Shown here: positions 51,790 to 61,650 of the stretch, piece by piece
How the letters are laid out: each line of letters opens with the position of its first letter
Numbering within the stretch: position 1 is the first letter of the stretch
DNA from: Erwinia sp. S63
Lineage (GTDB): Bacteria; Pseudomonadota; Gammaproteobacteria; Enterobacterales; Enterobacteriaceae
DNA length: 64,000 nucleotides
Assembly: GCF_016625195.1 (NCBI RefSeq)
Contig: NZ_JACVUP010000012.1
Location: 62,001 to 126,000, forward strand
Reading direction: 5' to 3'
Translations under genes and position numbers: made by a program
Notes under the pieces: model-generated
The model's database searches: none
The model's input: the letters and a program-made list of their open reading frames with translations, nothing else
What the model was told of the DNA's origin: nothing

Positions 51790-52272
51790 TTCGTACTGAA
51801 ATTGGTGTGGATGCGGCGGGCATCGACAGCTTATTGAAGCGTAGTTTTGCGACCTCCGCCGAGGCTGAACTGGTGCAGCAGCTGCGTGAAGATGGTTTAT
51901 TAACGCTAGGTGTGGTGGCCACGGATGATGAAGGGCAGGTATTAGGTTATGCCGCCTTTAGCCCGGTCACCTTACAAGGTGAAGACCGCAACTGGGTGGC
52001 GCTGGCGCCACTGGCGGTGGATGAATCGGTGCGCAAGCAGGGCATTGCTAAACAACTGGTGTATGAAGGGCTCGATTCCCTGAACGAGTTCAGCTACAGC
52101 GCCGTGGTGGTATTGGGCGACCCCGAATTCTACAACCCATTGGGCTTCGAACCGGCTGCTCGTCATGGCCTGCACTGTCGCTGGTTGGGTAGCGAAGCGG
52201 CGTTTCAGGTGTATAAATTAGCGGATGATGCATTTTCGGGCGCAGAAGGATTAATCGCTTTCTCCGAACCCT

Positions 52273-52289
<17 letters not shown>
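51783..52289 (+). CDS. yhbS: GNAT-family acetyltransferase YhbS
   Basis: A predicted acetyltransferase of 168 residues (167 in E. coli) with the GNAT acetyl-CoA motif [30 protein letters not shown] (residues about 70-100) and the [23 protein letters not shown] region. Its substrate is not established. It overlaps ubiT on the same strand and converges on yhbQ with a 17-bp overlap of coding ends. Confidence 0.92.
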
Positions 52290-53081
<792 letters not shown>

Positions 53082-53208
53082 TTTTCCGCGCCCGATCAAA
53101 CTTACGCTAACTTTGCGTAGCAGATTCCAATAACCTGAATAACACTATGGATTAACCGCCGCGCCTCCCGGTGCGGCATACGTTATTCTGTAGAATACGG
53201 ATTCTGTT

Positions 53209-54246
53209 ATGACCCAACTCGAATCTTCTGCACCGGCGGCGCGCTTCGCATGGTGGAAACCTTTGCTGTTTCTCGTCGTGGTGGTAATCGGCCTGTGGTA
53301 CGTCAAGTGGCAGCCCTATTACGGCAAGGCCTTCACGGCAGCTGAAACCCATTCAATCGGCAAATCCATTTTGGCTAATGCCGCGGATTCACCGTGGCGC
53401 GCGGCGCTGGATTACGCGATGGTTTACTTTCTCGCCGTCTGGAAAGCCGCTGTGCTAGGTGTGATTTTGGGATCGCTGGTACAGGTGCTGATCCCACGCA
53501 ACTGGCTGCTGCGCCTGATGGGCAACTCGCGGTTTGGATCGACCCTGATCGGCACCGGTTTAGGCTTGCCGGGCATGATGTGCACCTGTTGTGCAGCGCC
53601 GGTGGCGGCGGGTTTGCGTCAGTCGCAGGTGTCGAGCGGGGCGGCGATGGCCTTTTGGCTGGCCAATCCGCTATTAAATCCCGCCACGTTAATCTTTATG
53701 GGATTTGTGCTGGGTTGGCACTTCGCGGCGATTCGGCTGGTGGCGGGCTTGATCATGGTGCTGGGCATTGCATCGCTGGTGCAGCGTAGCGTGCCGGATA
53801 ACAGGGTCGCAGCGCCGCTGGTCGCAACAGCAGGCAGTGAAAAGCCCTTCCTGACTCGCTGGCTGGGCGTGATGTGGCGGCTGTTCTGGAACACCATCCC
53901 GCTGTATATCGTTGCCGTGCTGTTATTGGGTGCTGCGCGTGTCTGGCTGTTCCCGCATGCCGATGGTGCGGTGGGCAATACGCTGTTTTGGGTGATGCTG
54001 ATGGCGATAGCGGGCTGTTTGTTTGTGATTCCCACCGCTGCAGAAATCCCGATTGTGCAGACCATGATGCTGGCGGGCATGGGGATCGCGCCTGCGCTGG
54101 TGCTGCTGGTGACCTTACCCGCCGTGAGTGTGCCATCGCTACTTATGCTGCACCGTGCCTTCCCCGCGAGCGCCTTGTGGATCGCGCTGATTGGCGTGGC
54201 GCTGAGCGGCATCATCCTCGGCACACTCGCCCTGTGGCTGACGTAA
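53209..54246 (+). CDS. yraQ: Permease family protein YraQ
   Basis: An integral membrane protein of the DUF318/ArsP-like permease family (345 aa; 346 in E. coli) with about eight helices. It has the family cysteine motif GLPGMMCTCCAAPVAAGLRQ (about residues 120-139) and the repeat-related VIPTAAEIPIVQTMMLAGMG. The transported substrate is unknown; some relatives move organoarsenicals. Its last 108 bp are covered by the antisense extension of nrdG, and no terminator is visible. Confidence 0.92.
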   Translation: MTQLESSAPAARFAWWKPLLFLVVVVIGLWYVKWQPYYGKAFTAAETHSIGKSILANAADSPWRAALDYAMVYFLAVWKAAVLGVILGSLVQVLIPRNWLLRLMGNSRFGSTLIGTGLGLPGMMCTCCAAPVAAGLRQSQVSSGAAMAFWLANPLLNPATLIFMGFVLGWHFAAIRLVAGLIMVLGIASLVQRSVPDNRVAAPLVATAGSEKPFLTRWLGVMWRLFWNTIPLYIVAVLLLGAARVWLFPHADGAVGNTLFWVMLMAIAGCLFVIPTAAEIPIVQTMMLAGMGIAPALVLLVTLPAVSVPSLLMLHRAFPASALWIALIGVALSGIILGTLALWLT

Positions 54247-54705
54247 ATACCAGATCTTTTGATTGCGGCTGCCGCGCCATAGCAGCCGCGCATCTTTCTC
54301 CGCTTCCAGAAACCGGCCATCGATCAGCACATCAATTTCAGCCACCACTTCACGCTGCGCTGCGCTAAGTTCTGCCATCTCATAACCTGTCCACAGCCAG
54401 ATATCCTTGTCCGGGCATTCGCGGCGCACACGTTTCACCAGACGGCGGATGTGCGGCACGTTGTGCGGATGCAGTGGATCGCCGCCGCTGAGCGACAACC
54501 CCTGACGCGGAATGCGCTGATCGTTGAGATCGGCAATCAGCTGCTCTTCCATCTCCAGCGTAAAGGGATCACCGGAATCGAGGCGCCAGGTACTCTGGTT
54601 GTAGCAGCCGCGGCACTGATGTTCACAACCCGAGACAAACAGCGTGCAGCGGGTGCCCGGCCCGTTGACGATATCGACGGCGTAATAGCGATGAAAACGC
54701 ATCAT
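54139..54705 (-). CDS. nrdG: Anaerobic ribonucleotide reductase activase, C-terminally extended
   Basis: A radical-SAM enzyme that installs the glycyl radical in NrdD. The cluster motif CxxxCxxC is Cys27, Cys31 and Cys34, followed by the SLSGGDPLHP region. The family usually ends near residue 154-155 (WYLR here). This protein runs 33 residues further, in sequence wholly antisense to the 3' end of yraQ, with a low-complexity charged tail ending TVQHK. Its ATG overlaps the nrdD stop (ATGA). The tail is probably non-essential; the native stop appears to have been lost. Confidence 0.93.
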   Translation of the reverse strand: MMRFHRYYAVDIVNGPGTRCTLFVSGCEHQCRGCYNQSTWRLDSGDPFTLEMEEQLIADLNDQRIPRQGLSLSGGDPLHPHNVPHIRRLVKRVRRECPDKDIWLWTGYEMAELSAAQREVVAEIDVLIDGRFLEAEKDARLLWRGSRNQKIWYLRQPQGECAEDDAAQRHANQRDPQGARGEGTVQHK

Positions 54706-56840
54706 CCCAGCTGTCCGGTATCCAGATGTTTAACGCGACGCTGCACCTCTTCCTGCTTGCCGGCATTGAACGGTCGCGCGTCGGGGCTGCCCAGATAACC
54801 ACAGACGCGGCGCGTGACGGAGACGCGAGCCGGATCGTGGTTACCGCAGCTCGGACAGGTAAAGCCTTTGCTGGTGCAACTGAATTCACCCGTAAAGCCG
54901 CATTCGTAGCACTCATCGATGGGCGTATTGGTGCCGTAATAGGGCACGCGGTGATAGCTGTAATCCCACACATCCTCCAGCGCCTTGAGGTTGTGTTGAA
55001 TATTGGGGTATTCGCCGTAACAGATGAAGCCGCCATTGGCGATGGTCGGGTAGGGCGCTTCAAAGTCGATCTTGTCGTAGGGATTCACTTTCTTTTCGAC
55101 GTCGAGATGGAAGCTGTTGGTGTAATAGCCTTTATCGGTGACGCCCGGTACCACACCAAATTCGGCGGCATCGAGACGGCAGAAGCGATCGCAGAGATTC
55201 TCGCTCGGCGTGCTGTAAAGGCTAAAACCGTAGCCGGTCTCGTCTTTCCACGCATCCACAGCAGCACGCAGTCGCTGCACAATCGCCACGCCTTTTTCCC
55301 GCAGGTGCTGCGCATCATAAGGATGAACTTCATTGCCGCTCAGCGCATTCAGCGTTTCATGCAGCCCGATGTAACCGAGCGAAATCGAAGCGCGGCCGTT
55401 ACGGAAAATCGTGCCGACTTCGTCATCGGCATTCAGGCGCACGCCACACGCGCCCTCCATGTAGAGAATCGGTGCGACACGCGCCTTGGTTTTCTCCAGT
55501 CGGGCAATGCGCGTCATCAATGCCTGTTTAGCCAGTTCAAGCCGTTCATCCAGCAGCAGCCAGAAATGAGCTTCATTGCCTTTGGTTTCCAGCGCGATAC
55601 GCGGCAGGTTCAGGCTTATGACCCCAATATTGTTGCGCCCTTCGTGAATCTGCTTACCGTTTTCCTCATACACGCCGAGGAAGCTGCGGCAGCCCATCGG
55701 GGTTTTGAACGAACCGGTGACTTCTACCACCTTGTCGTAATTGAGAATGTCGGGATACATGCGCTTGCTGGCACACTCCAGCGCCAGCTGTTTGATGTCG
55801 TAGTTAAAATCACCGGGACGACGATTGACCCCTTCGCGGATGGCAAACACCAGTTTCGGGAACACCGCTGTTTTATGGTTTTTCCCCAACCCTGCGATGC
55901 GGTTACGCAGAATCGACTGCTGAATCAGGCGCGCGGCCCAATCGGTGCCGAGACCAAAACCAAAGGTGACAAACGGCGTCTGCCCGTTGGCGGTGTGCAG
56001 CGTGTTGACCTCATATTCCAGAGACTGGAATGCGTCATAACACTCTTTCTCGGTGCGCACGCGCGCATAGGCTTCCGCATCCGGGATCTGCCATTCCACA
56101 GCCACCGCGCGATGCTTTTCAAGGCTGAGATTCACAAACGGCGCCAGCACTTCATCAATGCGGTTGATGGTGGTGCCACCGTAAATATGGCTGGCGACCT
56201 GCGCAATGATCTGCGCCGTCACCGCCGTCGCGGTGGCAATGGATTTCGGTGGCTCGATTTCGGCATTGCCCATCTTAAAGCCATTGTTCAACATGCCCTG
56301 AAGATCGATCAACATGCAGTTAAACATGGGGAAAAATGGCGAATAGTCGAGATCGTGATAGTGGATTTCACCGCGCTCATGCGCCAGTACCACATCACGC
56401 GGCAGCAGCTGCTGTTGGGCATAATGTTTGGCAACGATGCCTGCCAGCAAGTCGCGCTGGGTGGGGATCACTTTGCTGTCTTTGTTGGCGTTTTCGTTGA
56501 GCAACGCGGCATTGGTCTGTTCAACCAGGCCACGAATCGCGTGATGCAGTTTGCCACGCTGTTCACGGGCTAAATCACGGTCATGGCGATATTCGATATA
56601 CGCGCGCGCCAGCTGCGGCCAGCGCCCGGCCATCAGCGTCTCTTCCACCGCACACTGGATGTCACGGATATCGACCTCATTGCGATCGGACAGCCGCTGG
56701 CTCACTTGTTCAGCGACCTGAGTACACCAGCTCGCATCCTCTATTTGTGCAGCCCGCGCCGCCGCCTGCACCGCCAGCGCAATACGCTGCGCTTCAAACG
56801 GCACTCTGCAGCCGTCACGCTTAATTACCACCGTCGCCAT
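54702..56840 (-). CDS. nrdD: Anaerobic ribonucleoside-triphosphate reductase
   Basis: A class III ribonucleotide reductase that makes dNTPs without oxygen. The 712 residues match E. coli NrdD. It has an N-terminal ATP-cone (KRDGCRVPFEAQRI), the ten-stranded barrel, a zinc site CYECGFTGEFSCTSKGFTCPSCG and the radical site Gly681 in RRVCGYLG. GGAGAA precedes the ATG. It is cotranscribed with nrdG. Two NrdR-box-like sequences lie upstream. Confidence 0.98.
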   Translation of the reverse strand: MATVVIKRDGCRVPFEAQRIALAVQAAARAAQIEDASWCTQVAEQVSQRLSDRNEVDIRDIQCAVEETLMAGRWPQLARAYIEYRHDRDLAREQRGKLHHAIRGLVEQTNAALLNENANKDSKVIPTQRDLLAGIVAKHYAQQQLLPRDVVLAHERGEIHYHDLDYSPFFPMFNCMLIDLQGMLNNGFKMGNAEIEPPKSIATATAVTAQIIAQVASHIYGGTTINRIDEVLAPFVNLSLEKHRAVAVEWQIPDAEAYARVRTEKECYDAFQSLEYEVNTLHTANGQTPFVTFGFGLGTDWAARLIQQSILRNRIAGLGKNHKTAVFPKLVFAIREGVNRRPGDFNYDIKQLALECASKRMYPDILNYDKVVEVTGSFKTPMGCRSFLGVYEENGKQIHEGRNNIGVISLNLPRIALETKGNEAHFWLLLDERLELAKQALMTRIARLEKTKARVAPILYMEGACGVRLNADDEVGTIFRNGRASISLGYIGLHETLNALSGNEVHPYDAQHLREKGVAIVQRLRAAVDAWKDETGYGFSLYSTPSENLCDRFCRLDAAEFGVVPGVTDKGYYTNSFHLDVEKKVNPYDKIDFEAPYPTIANGGFICYGEYPNIQHNLKALEDVWDYSYHRVPYYGTNTPIDECYECGFTGEFSCTSKGFTCPSCGNHDPARVSVTRRVCGYLGSPDARPFNAGKQEEVQRRVKHLDTGQLG

Positions 56841-56852
56841 TTCTTCTCCGTG

Positions 56853-56900
56853 AAACTATATATGGGCATTTGTGGAGAGTGTAATCGCTACATGTGGTGT
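56853..56900. promoter_or_regulatory. Paired NrdR-box-like sequences upstream of nrdD
   Basis: AAACTATATATGGGCA (56853-56868) and TCGCTACATGTGGTGT (56885-56900) each match the NrdR consensus ACACWATATMTWGTGT at about 11 of 16 positions. Their starts are 32 bp apart, the three-helical-turn spacing typical of NrdR box pairs. The nearer box is only 13 bp from the nrdD start codon, so it would overlap or follow the transcription start. Confidence 0.45.
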
Positions 56901-57109
56901 TTTGGCGGAAATTAATCGCGCTGTTTTTGACCTGCCGCAAAGAAGGCATAACGAAGTTTGAAAGCCGCACAATGGTTAAGCGGACTAAACTTCAAAAGTT
57001 TTAAGCCGCCCAAACTTCGACCTCGTACAACTTGATTTGCGATGCGAAGCAGGTTTAATGGTTTTTTTTGCCTATTTTTGGCCCGTCATTATTCACAAGG
57101 ATGCCTTAC

Positions 57110-59494
57110 ATGCCTCTGCAACGAACGCTGCTCGCCTGTTGTTTATCCCTGACTTTCTCTTCTATTGCCGCACCGATTAACGATCTGCCATTGATGCCCT
57201 GGCCGCAAAAAGTGGTGCAGCCTGCCAGCGGCGGCGCATTGACGCTGACACCGCAATTCACGCTGCATATTACGGGCGATCATCTGGAGGGGGCCGAAGC
57301 GCGCTGGCGTGCGCGCATTTCACGTCAAACCGGTTGGCCGCTGCTGCCCGCCAGTGCGCCGAGCGATCAGGCCACCCTTCAGGTGCAAATTGCCCGGGCT
57401 GTAGATCCCTTGCCACAACCGGACAGCGATGAGAGCTATCATCTTGAAGTGAACAGCAGCGGTGTGCTGCTGAAGGCCAACACGCGTTTCGGTGCGATGC
57501 GCGGCATGGAAACCCTGCTGCAGCTGATTGAGAATAATGAGACGGGAACGCAGATTCCTTACGTCACCATTGACGATAAACCACGTTTCCCATGGCGCGG
57601 GGTGCTGATCGATTCGGCGCGCCATTTCCTGCCGATTGAAACGGTGAAGCGGCAGATCGACGGTATCGCCGCAGCGCGAATGAACGTATTCCACTGGCAT
57701 CTGACCGATGATCAGGGCTGGCGCTTCGCTTCCAATCATTACCCGCAGTTGCAGGAGAAGGCCAGCGACGGCCTGTACTACACGCAGCAGCAGATGCGGG
57801 ATGTGGTGCGTTACGCCACCCAGCGCGGCGTGCGCGTGGTGCCAGAAATTGATGTGCCAGGGCACGCCTCGGCGATTGCGGTGGCGATGCCAGAGCTGCT
57901 CAGCGCACCGGGTCCGTACCAGATGGAACGCGGCTGGGGCGTGTTTAAACCGCTGCTCGATCCCAGCAACGAAGCGGTCTTCACCTTCATCGATACGCTG
58001 ATGGGCGAAGTCACGGCGATCTTCCCCGATCCTTATATCCATATCGGCGGCGATGAAGTGGATCCGACCCAATGGAATGACTCGCCGAAGATTCAGCAGT
58101 TTATGCGCGACCATGGTCTGAAGGACACGCACGCATTACAGGCGTGGTTCAATCAGCGAGTGGAGAAGATCCTGGAAGCGCACCAGCGCCGGATGATTGG
58201 CTGGGATGAGGTTTACCATCCGGACCTGCCGAACAGCATTTTGATCCAATCCTGGCAGGGACAGGATGCACTCGGTGAGGTGGCGAAGCACGATTTCCGT
58301 GGCATTCTTTCAACCGGTTTCTATCTCGACCAACCGCAAACCGCAGCCTACCACTATCGCAATGAACCCTGGCCGCAGGGACTCAATGGTCAGGATCAGA
58401 TTCAAGCCGATGAGCAGGCGCAGAGCTGGCAGTTCACTATGCCGCGTCTGAAAGGCAGCCCGGTCAAAGGCAGTTTCACTCTGGTGGAAGGTAGAAACGG
58501 CTGGCGGGGCTTTATCGACTTCAGCGGTAAAGCGCGGCGCATGGTGAGCAATATTCGCTGGCTGTCACCGACGCAGCTGACCTTTAGCGTCGATACATGG
58601 ATGGGGCCGTTCCAGCCAATGGTCACTCTGACGCAGGACAAACTGACCGGCTACATGCTGGTGGGCAATGTGCGCTATCCCGCTGAGGGCAGCAAGCTGG
58701 CGCAAGTGCCGACCGGCATTCAGCCTTCCGTGCCAACGCCTGAGCAAATGCAAAACAACCTGATTGGCGGTGAAGCGGCGCTGTGGGCGGAAAACGTCAA
58801 CAGCAGGGTGATCGATACCCGCTTGTGGCCGCGCGCCTTTGTGGTGGCTGAGCGCCTGTGGTCGGCGAAGGATGTCACCGACAGCGACAACATGTACCAA
58901 CGCTTAAACGCGGTGGATCGCTGGGGCGCGGTGTCGGTGGGATTACAGCAGCATCAGCAGGCGGAGGTGCAGATGATGCGGCTGGCCAACACCAGCGATA
59001 TCACCCCGCTGCGGGTGCTGGCAGAAGTACTGGAACCGGCGCAGTATTACACGCGTCAGCACCTGAAATTCCAGTCCGGGCACTATGACTATTTCGAGCC
59101 GCTCAATCGTCTGGCGGATGTACTGCCTGCCGAAAGCGAACCGGTGCGGTTACTGGATAAACAGGTCGATGCACTGATCGCCAACCGCGAGGATCGCATG
59201 GCGGCCAACGCTGTTCGTCAGCAGTTACAGCGCTGGCAGAACAACAGTGACGCGGTGATGCCGCTGATTCTGGGCAGCTATCAGCTCAAGCCGCTGCAGC
59301 AGCAGGTTCAGCAGGTGGCGCAACTGAGCCGCATGGGCATCGATTTAGTCAATGCGATGCAGCGTAATCAGGCGTACGGTGCCAGCGAAGTGGCCGAGAT
59401 GCATGCCAAACTGGATGCCGCTGCCGAGGTGCAGGATGAAACCGTGCTGGCGCTGGTCAGGCCGCTGGAGAAGTTGCTAAGGTCGTCTAAATAA
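57110..59494 (+). CDS. Secreted GH20 beta-N-acetylhexosaminidase
   Basis: A family 20 hexosaminidase that removes terminal GlcNAc from chitobiose or other glycans, probably in the periplasm. The 794-residue precursor has a signal peptide (MPLQRTLLACCLSLTFSSIA). It has an N-terminal GH20b domain and then the barrel, with MNVFHWHLTDDQGWR, VVPEIDVPGHASAIA and the catalytic pair in HIGGDEVDP. A non-catalytic insertion, QSWQFTMPRLKGSPVKGSF to LVGNVRYP, interrupts the barrel. The ATG at 57110 lies nine bases after AAGG. No chitin operon partner is present. Confidence 0.92.
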   Translation: MPLQRTLLACCLSLTFSSIAAPINDLPLMPWPQKVVQPASGGALTLTPQFTLHITGDHLEGAEARWRARISRQTGWPLLPASAPSDQATLQVQIARAVDPLPQPDSDESYHLEVNSSGVLLKANTRFGAMRGMETLLQLIENNETGTQIPYVTIDDKPRFPWRGVLIDSARHFLPIETVKRQIDGIAAARMNVFHWHLTDDQGWRFASNHYPQLQEKASDGLYYTQQQMRDVVRYATQRGVRVVPEIDVPGHASAIAVAMPELLSAPGPYQMERGWGVFKPLLDPSNEAVFTFIDTLMGEVTAIFPDPYIHIGGDEVDPTQWNDSPKIQQFMRDHGLKDTHALQAWFNQRVEKILEAHQRRMIGWDEVYHPDLPNSILIQSWQGQDALGEVAKHDFRGILSTGFYLDQPQTAAYHYRNEPWPQGLNGQDQIQADEQAQSWQFTMPRLKGSPVKGSFTLVEGRNGWRGFIDFSGKARRMVSNIRWLSPTQLTFSVDTWMGPFQPMVTLTQDKLTGYMLVGNVRYPAEGSKLAQVPTGIQPSVPTPEQMQNNLIGGEAALWAENVNSRVIDTRLWPRAFVVAERLWSAKDVTDSDNMYQRLNAVDRWGAVSVGLQQHQQAEVQMMRLANTSDITPLRVLAEVLEPAQYYTRQHLKFQSGHYDYFEPLNRLADVLPAESEPVRLLDKQVDALIANREDRMAANAVRQQLQRWQNNSDAVMPLILGSYQLKPLQQQVQQVAQLSRMGIDLVNAMQRNQAYGASEVAEMHAKLDAAAEVQDETVLALVRPLEKLLRSSK

Positions 59495-59508
59495 ACGGAT
59501 GCGCGATG

Positions 59509-59647
59509 AATCACGCGGCTACGAGGGGATGGCACACTATGGAATTATGTCGCAATAAGAGGGATGGCATACCATGGAATGACACCGCTACGGGGGTGAA
59601 GAGCACGCCATGCATTGATGTCGCTAAGGTGATGTTCTAACACACTC
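59509..59647. repeat. Four degenerate ~35-bp tandem units
   Basis: Units start at 59509, 59543, 59578 and 59614 (34-36 bp each) and share a pattern like TCGCTA...GGGATGGCACACCATGG. The first two are the most alike; the last is strongly decayed. They lie between the hexosaminidase and ridA, both pointing toward them. Confidence 0.7.
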
Positions 59648-59650
59648 ATC

Positions 59651-59686
59651 GCGCCGCTACAGTTGAGCACAAATTTGTAGCGGCGC
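59651..59686. repeat. REP-like hairpin element
   Basis: GCGCCGCTACA at 59651-59661 pairs perfectly with TGTAGCGGCGC at 59676-59686, and CAATTTATTGCGC continues on the right. This sequence type (GTAGCGGCGCAATTTATTGCGC) looks like the short intergenic repeats common in Pantoea and Erwinia genomes. It may also end transcription of the two convergent genes. Confidence 0.6.
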
Positions 59687-59709
59687 AATTTATTGCGCAT
59701 TGCCTTTAC

Positions 59710-60096
59710 TTAACGACGTACGGCGATCGCCTCAATCTCGATCTTCACATCTTTCGGCAGACGCGCGACTTCCACACAAGAACGTGCCGGGAAGCTGGCG
59801 TTGTGCTCGGTGAAAAAGGCTTCATAAGTAGCGTTTACGGTGGCGAAGTCGTTCAAATCTTTCACGAACACGGTGGTTTTCACAATGTCGCCCACTTTCA
59901 GGCCAGCGGCTTCCACGATCGCCTTCACGTTCTCCAGTGACTGACGCGCCTGCGCAGACACATCATCTGCCACGGCACCGGTCGCCGGATCAACAGGGAT
60001 CTGGCCTGAAGTGATGATCATGCTGCCGAGATCCACGCCCTGCACATAAGGGCCAATTGCTGCGGGTGCTTTTTCTGTGCTGATTTCGCGAGACAT
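59710..60096 (-). CDS. ridA: Reactive imine/enamine deaminase RidA
   Basis: RidA hydrolyses reactive enamine/imine intermediates made by PLP enzymes. The 128-residue protein contains APAAIGPYVQGVDLGSMIITSGQIP and the signature FPARSCVEVARLPKDVKIEIEAIA with the conserved substrate-binding Arg. The gene follows pyrI on the same strand after 78 bp, as in E. coli, where ridA (yjgF) is next to pyrBI. Confidence 0.96.
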   Translation of the reverse strand: MSREISTEKAPAAIGPYVQGVDLGSMIITSGQIPVDPATGAVADDVSAQARQSLENVKAIVEAAGLKVGDIVKTTVFVKDLNDFATVNATYEAFFTEHNASFPARSCVEVARLPKDVKIEIEAIAVRR

Positions 60097-60174
60097 TGTT
60101 TCTCCTTAAAAGTGCGCAGCCGACCTTTGTCAGCCGCGTATTGGTTCGCCCCATTATAGGGACGATAAGCACGA

Positions 60175-60639
60175 TTACCAGTGACCGAGCACCACGTGGC
60201 GCGCGAACTCTTTCTCGCAATATTTGCACTTCAGGTGCACATCATCGTCGCGTTGTTTCACCGCAAAGCTGCTGAATACCGGCTCGCTGCGGCTGATGCA
60301 GTTGCTGTTCGGGCAGGTCAGCACGCGCTCAACACGGTCCGGTAAGGTCGGGGCGATTTTCGCTACCACTTCGTATTCATCAATACGGTTAACCGTGGCG
60401 AGCGGCGCATACACCGCCAGTTGGTTAATTTGATCGTCGGTCAGGAAAGTATTCTCGATCTTGATCAAATCCTTACGGCCCATTTCGCCCGAAGGCAGAT
60501 TCAGGCCAATGGTGATGCGCTGGTCGGTTTCGGTCAGACGAAACAGCGACAGCAATTTAAAACCGACCTGCGCAGGAATATGGTCGATTACCGTGCCACG
60601 CTTGATGGCTTCAACCTGCAATTTATTATCGTGAGTCAT
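60175..60639 (-). CDS. pyrI: Aspartate carbamoyltransferase regulatory chain
   Basis: PyrI binds the allosteric effectors CTP and ATP and forms the dodecameric ATCase with PyrB. The 154-residue protein has the nucleotide-binding domain ([17 protein letters not shown]) and a C-terminal zinc domain with CPNSNCI and CKYCEK, the four zinc cysteines. It starts 10 bp after pyrB and belongs to the pyrBI operon. Confidence 0.97.
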   Translation of the reverse strand: MTHDNKLQVEAIKRGTVIDHIPAQVGFKLLSLFRLTETDQRITIGLNLPSGEMGRKDLIKIENTFLTDDQINQLAVYAPLATVNRIDEYEVVAKIAPTLPDRVERVLTCPNSNCISRSEPVFSSFAVKQRDDDVHLKCKYCEKEFARHVVLGHW

Positions 60640-60649
60640 CGGTATCTCC

Positions 60650-61585
60650 TTACAGTGCCAGTTCGCTATTCAGTACCAGTGCCAGCAGGGCCTGGCGGGC
60701 GAAGATGCCGTTGCCTGCCTGCTGGAAATACCAGGCGTGCGGCGTGCTATCGACGTCAGTGGTGATCTCGTCAATACGCGGCAACGGATGCAGCACTTTC
60801 ATGTTGTCGCGTGCGCCGGCTAAATCGGCCGCGCGCAGGATGAACTGTGCTTTGACGTTGGCGTACTCAGACGGATCGAGACGCTCTTTTTGCACGCGTG
60901 TCATATACAGGATGTCGAGTTCTGGCATTACTTCTTCGATGGTGTCGTGGCGCGTCCAGACAATGTTCTGCTCATCCAGCATATCGGTGATATAGGCCGG
61001 CATCGCCAGCGCATCCGGTGCGATAAAGTAGAAACGGTTGCCGGTGAATTTCGCCAGCGCCTGGGTCAGCGAGTGCACGGTGCGGCCATATTTCAGGTCA
61101 CCGACCATCGCCACATTCAGGTTGTCGAGGCGGCTCTGGGTTTCACGGATAGTAAACAGATCCAGCAGAGTTTGCGTCGGGTGCTGGTTGGCACCGTCAC
61201 CGGCATTGAGAATTGGAATGCCGCTGGAGAACTCAGTCGCCAGACGCGCGGCGCCCTCCTGCGGATGACGCATCACAATCGCATCGACGTAAGTGCTGAT
61301 CACCGAGATAGTGTCGGCCAGCGTTTCGCCTTTCTTACCCAGCGAGGTATTGCTGCCGTCGGCGAAGCCCACCACTGAAGCACCCAAACGATGCATGGCG
61401 GTTTCAAACGACAGGCGGGTGCGCGTTGAGGCTTCAAAGAAGCAACTGGCAATCACATTGTGCTTCAGCAGTTCTGGCTGAGGATGAGCCTTGAGCTGAG
61501 CAGCGGTGTGTAACACCAGCTCCAGCTCTTCGCGGTTGAGATCGTTGATGGAAATAATGTGCTTGCGATATAGCGGGTTGGCCAT
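60650..61585 (-). CDS. pyrB: Aspartate carbamoyltransferase catalytic chain
   Basis: PyrB joins carbamoyl phosphate to aspartate, the first committed step of pyrimidine synthesis. The 311-residue protein has the carbamoyl-phosphate motif [14 protein letters not shown] (about residues 51-64), a [10 protein letters not shown] segment, the HPTQTL motif and the PLPRIDEIT loop. It is preceded by a leader peptide ORF and an attenuator, so its expression should follow UTP supply as in E. coli. Confidence 0.97.
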   Translation of the reverse strand: MANPLYRKHIISINDLNREELELVLHTAAQLKAHPQPELLKHNVIASCFFEASTRTRLSFETAMHRLGASVVGFADGSNTSLGKKGETLADTISVISTYVDAIVMRHPQEGAARLATEFSSGIPILNAGDGANQHPTQTLLDLFTIRETQSRLDNLNVAMVGDLKYGRTVHSLTQALAKFTGNRFYFIAPDALAMPAYITDMLDEQNIVWTRHDTIEEVMPELDILYMTRVQKERLDPSEYANVKAQFILRAADLAGARDNMKVLHPLPRIDEITTDVDSTPHAWYFQQAGNGIFARQALLALVLNSELAL

Positions 61586-61617
61586 AGCGTTCTCCTCTGC
61601 GCTGCCGGATTGCGGAC

Positions 61618-61650
61618 AAAAAAAAGCCCCTGCTTAAGGGGCTTTTTTTA
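61618..61650 (-). terminator. pyrBI attenuator
   Basis: On the minus strand AAGCCCCTTAAGCAGGGGCTT forms a stem of GCCCC/GGGGC and runs into T8, 30-odd bp before pyrB. The pyrL stop codon lies inside this stem, as required for coupled transcription-translation attenuation. Confidence 0.88.

Noticed and set aside
54726..56573. 615-codon plus-strand open frame inside nrdD
   Set aside because: It is entirely antisense to nrdD, whose protein sequence is highly conserved; the frame resembles no known family and arises from GC-biased codon use.
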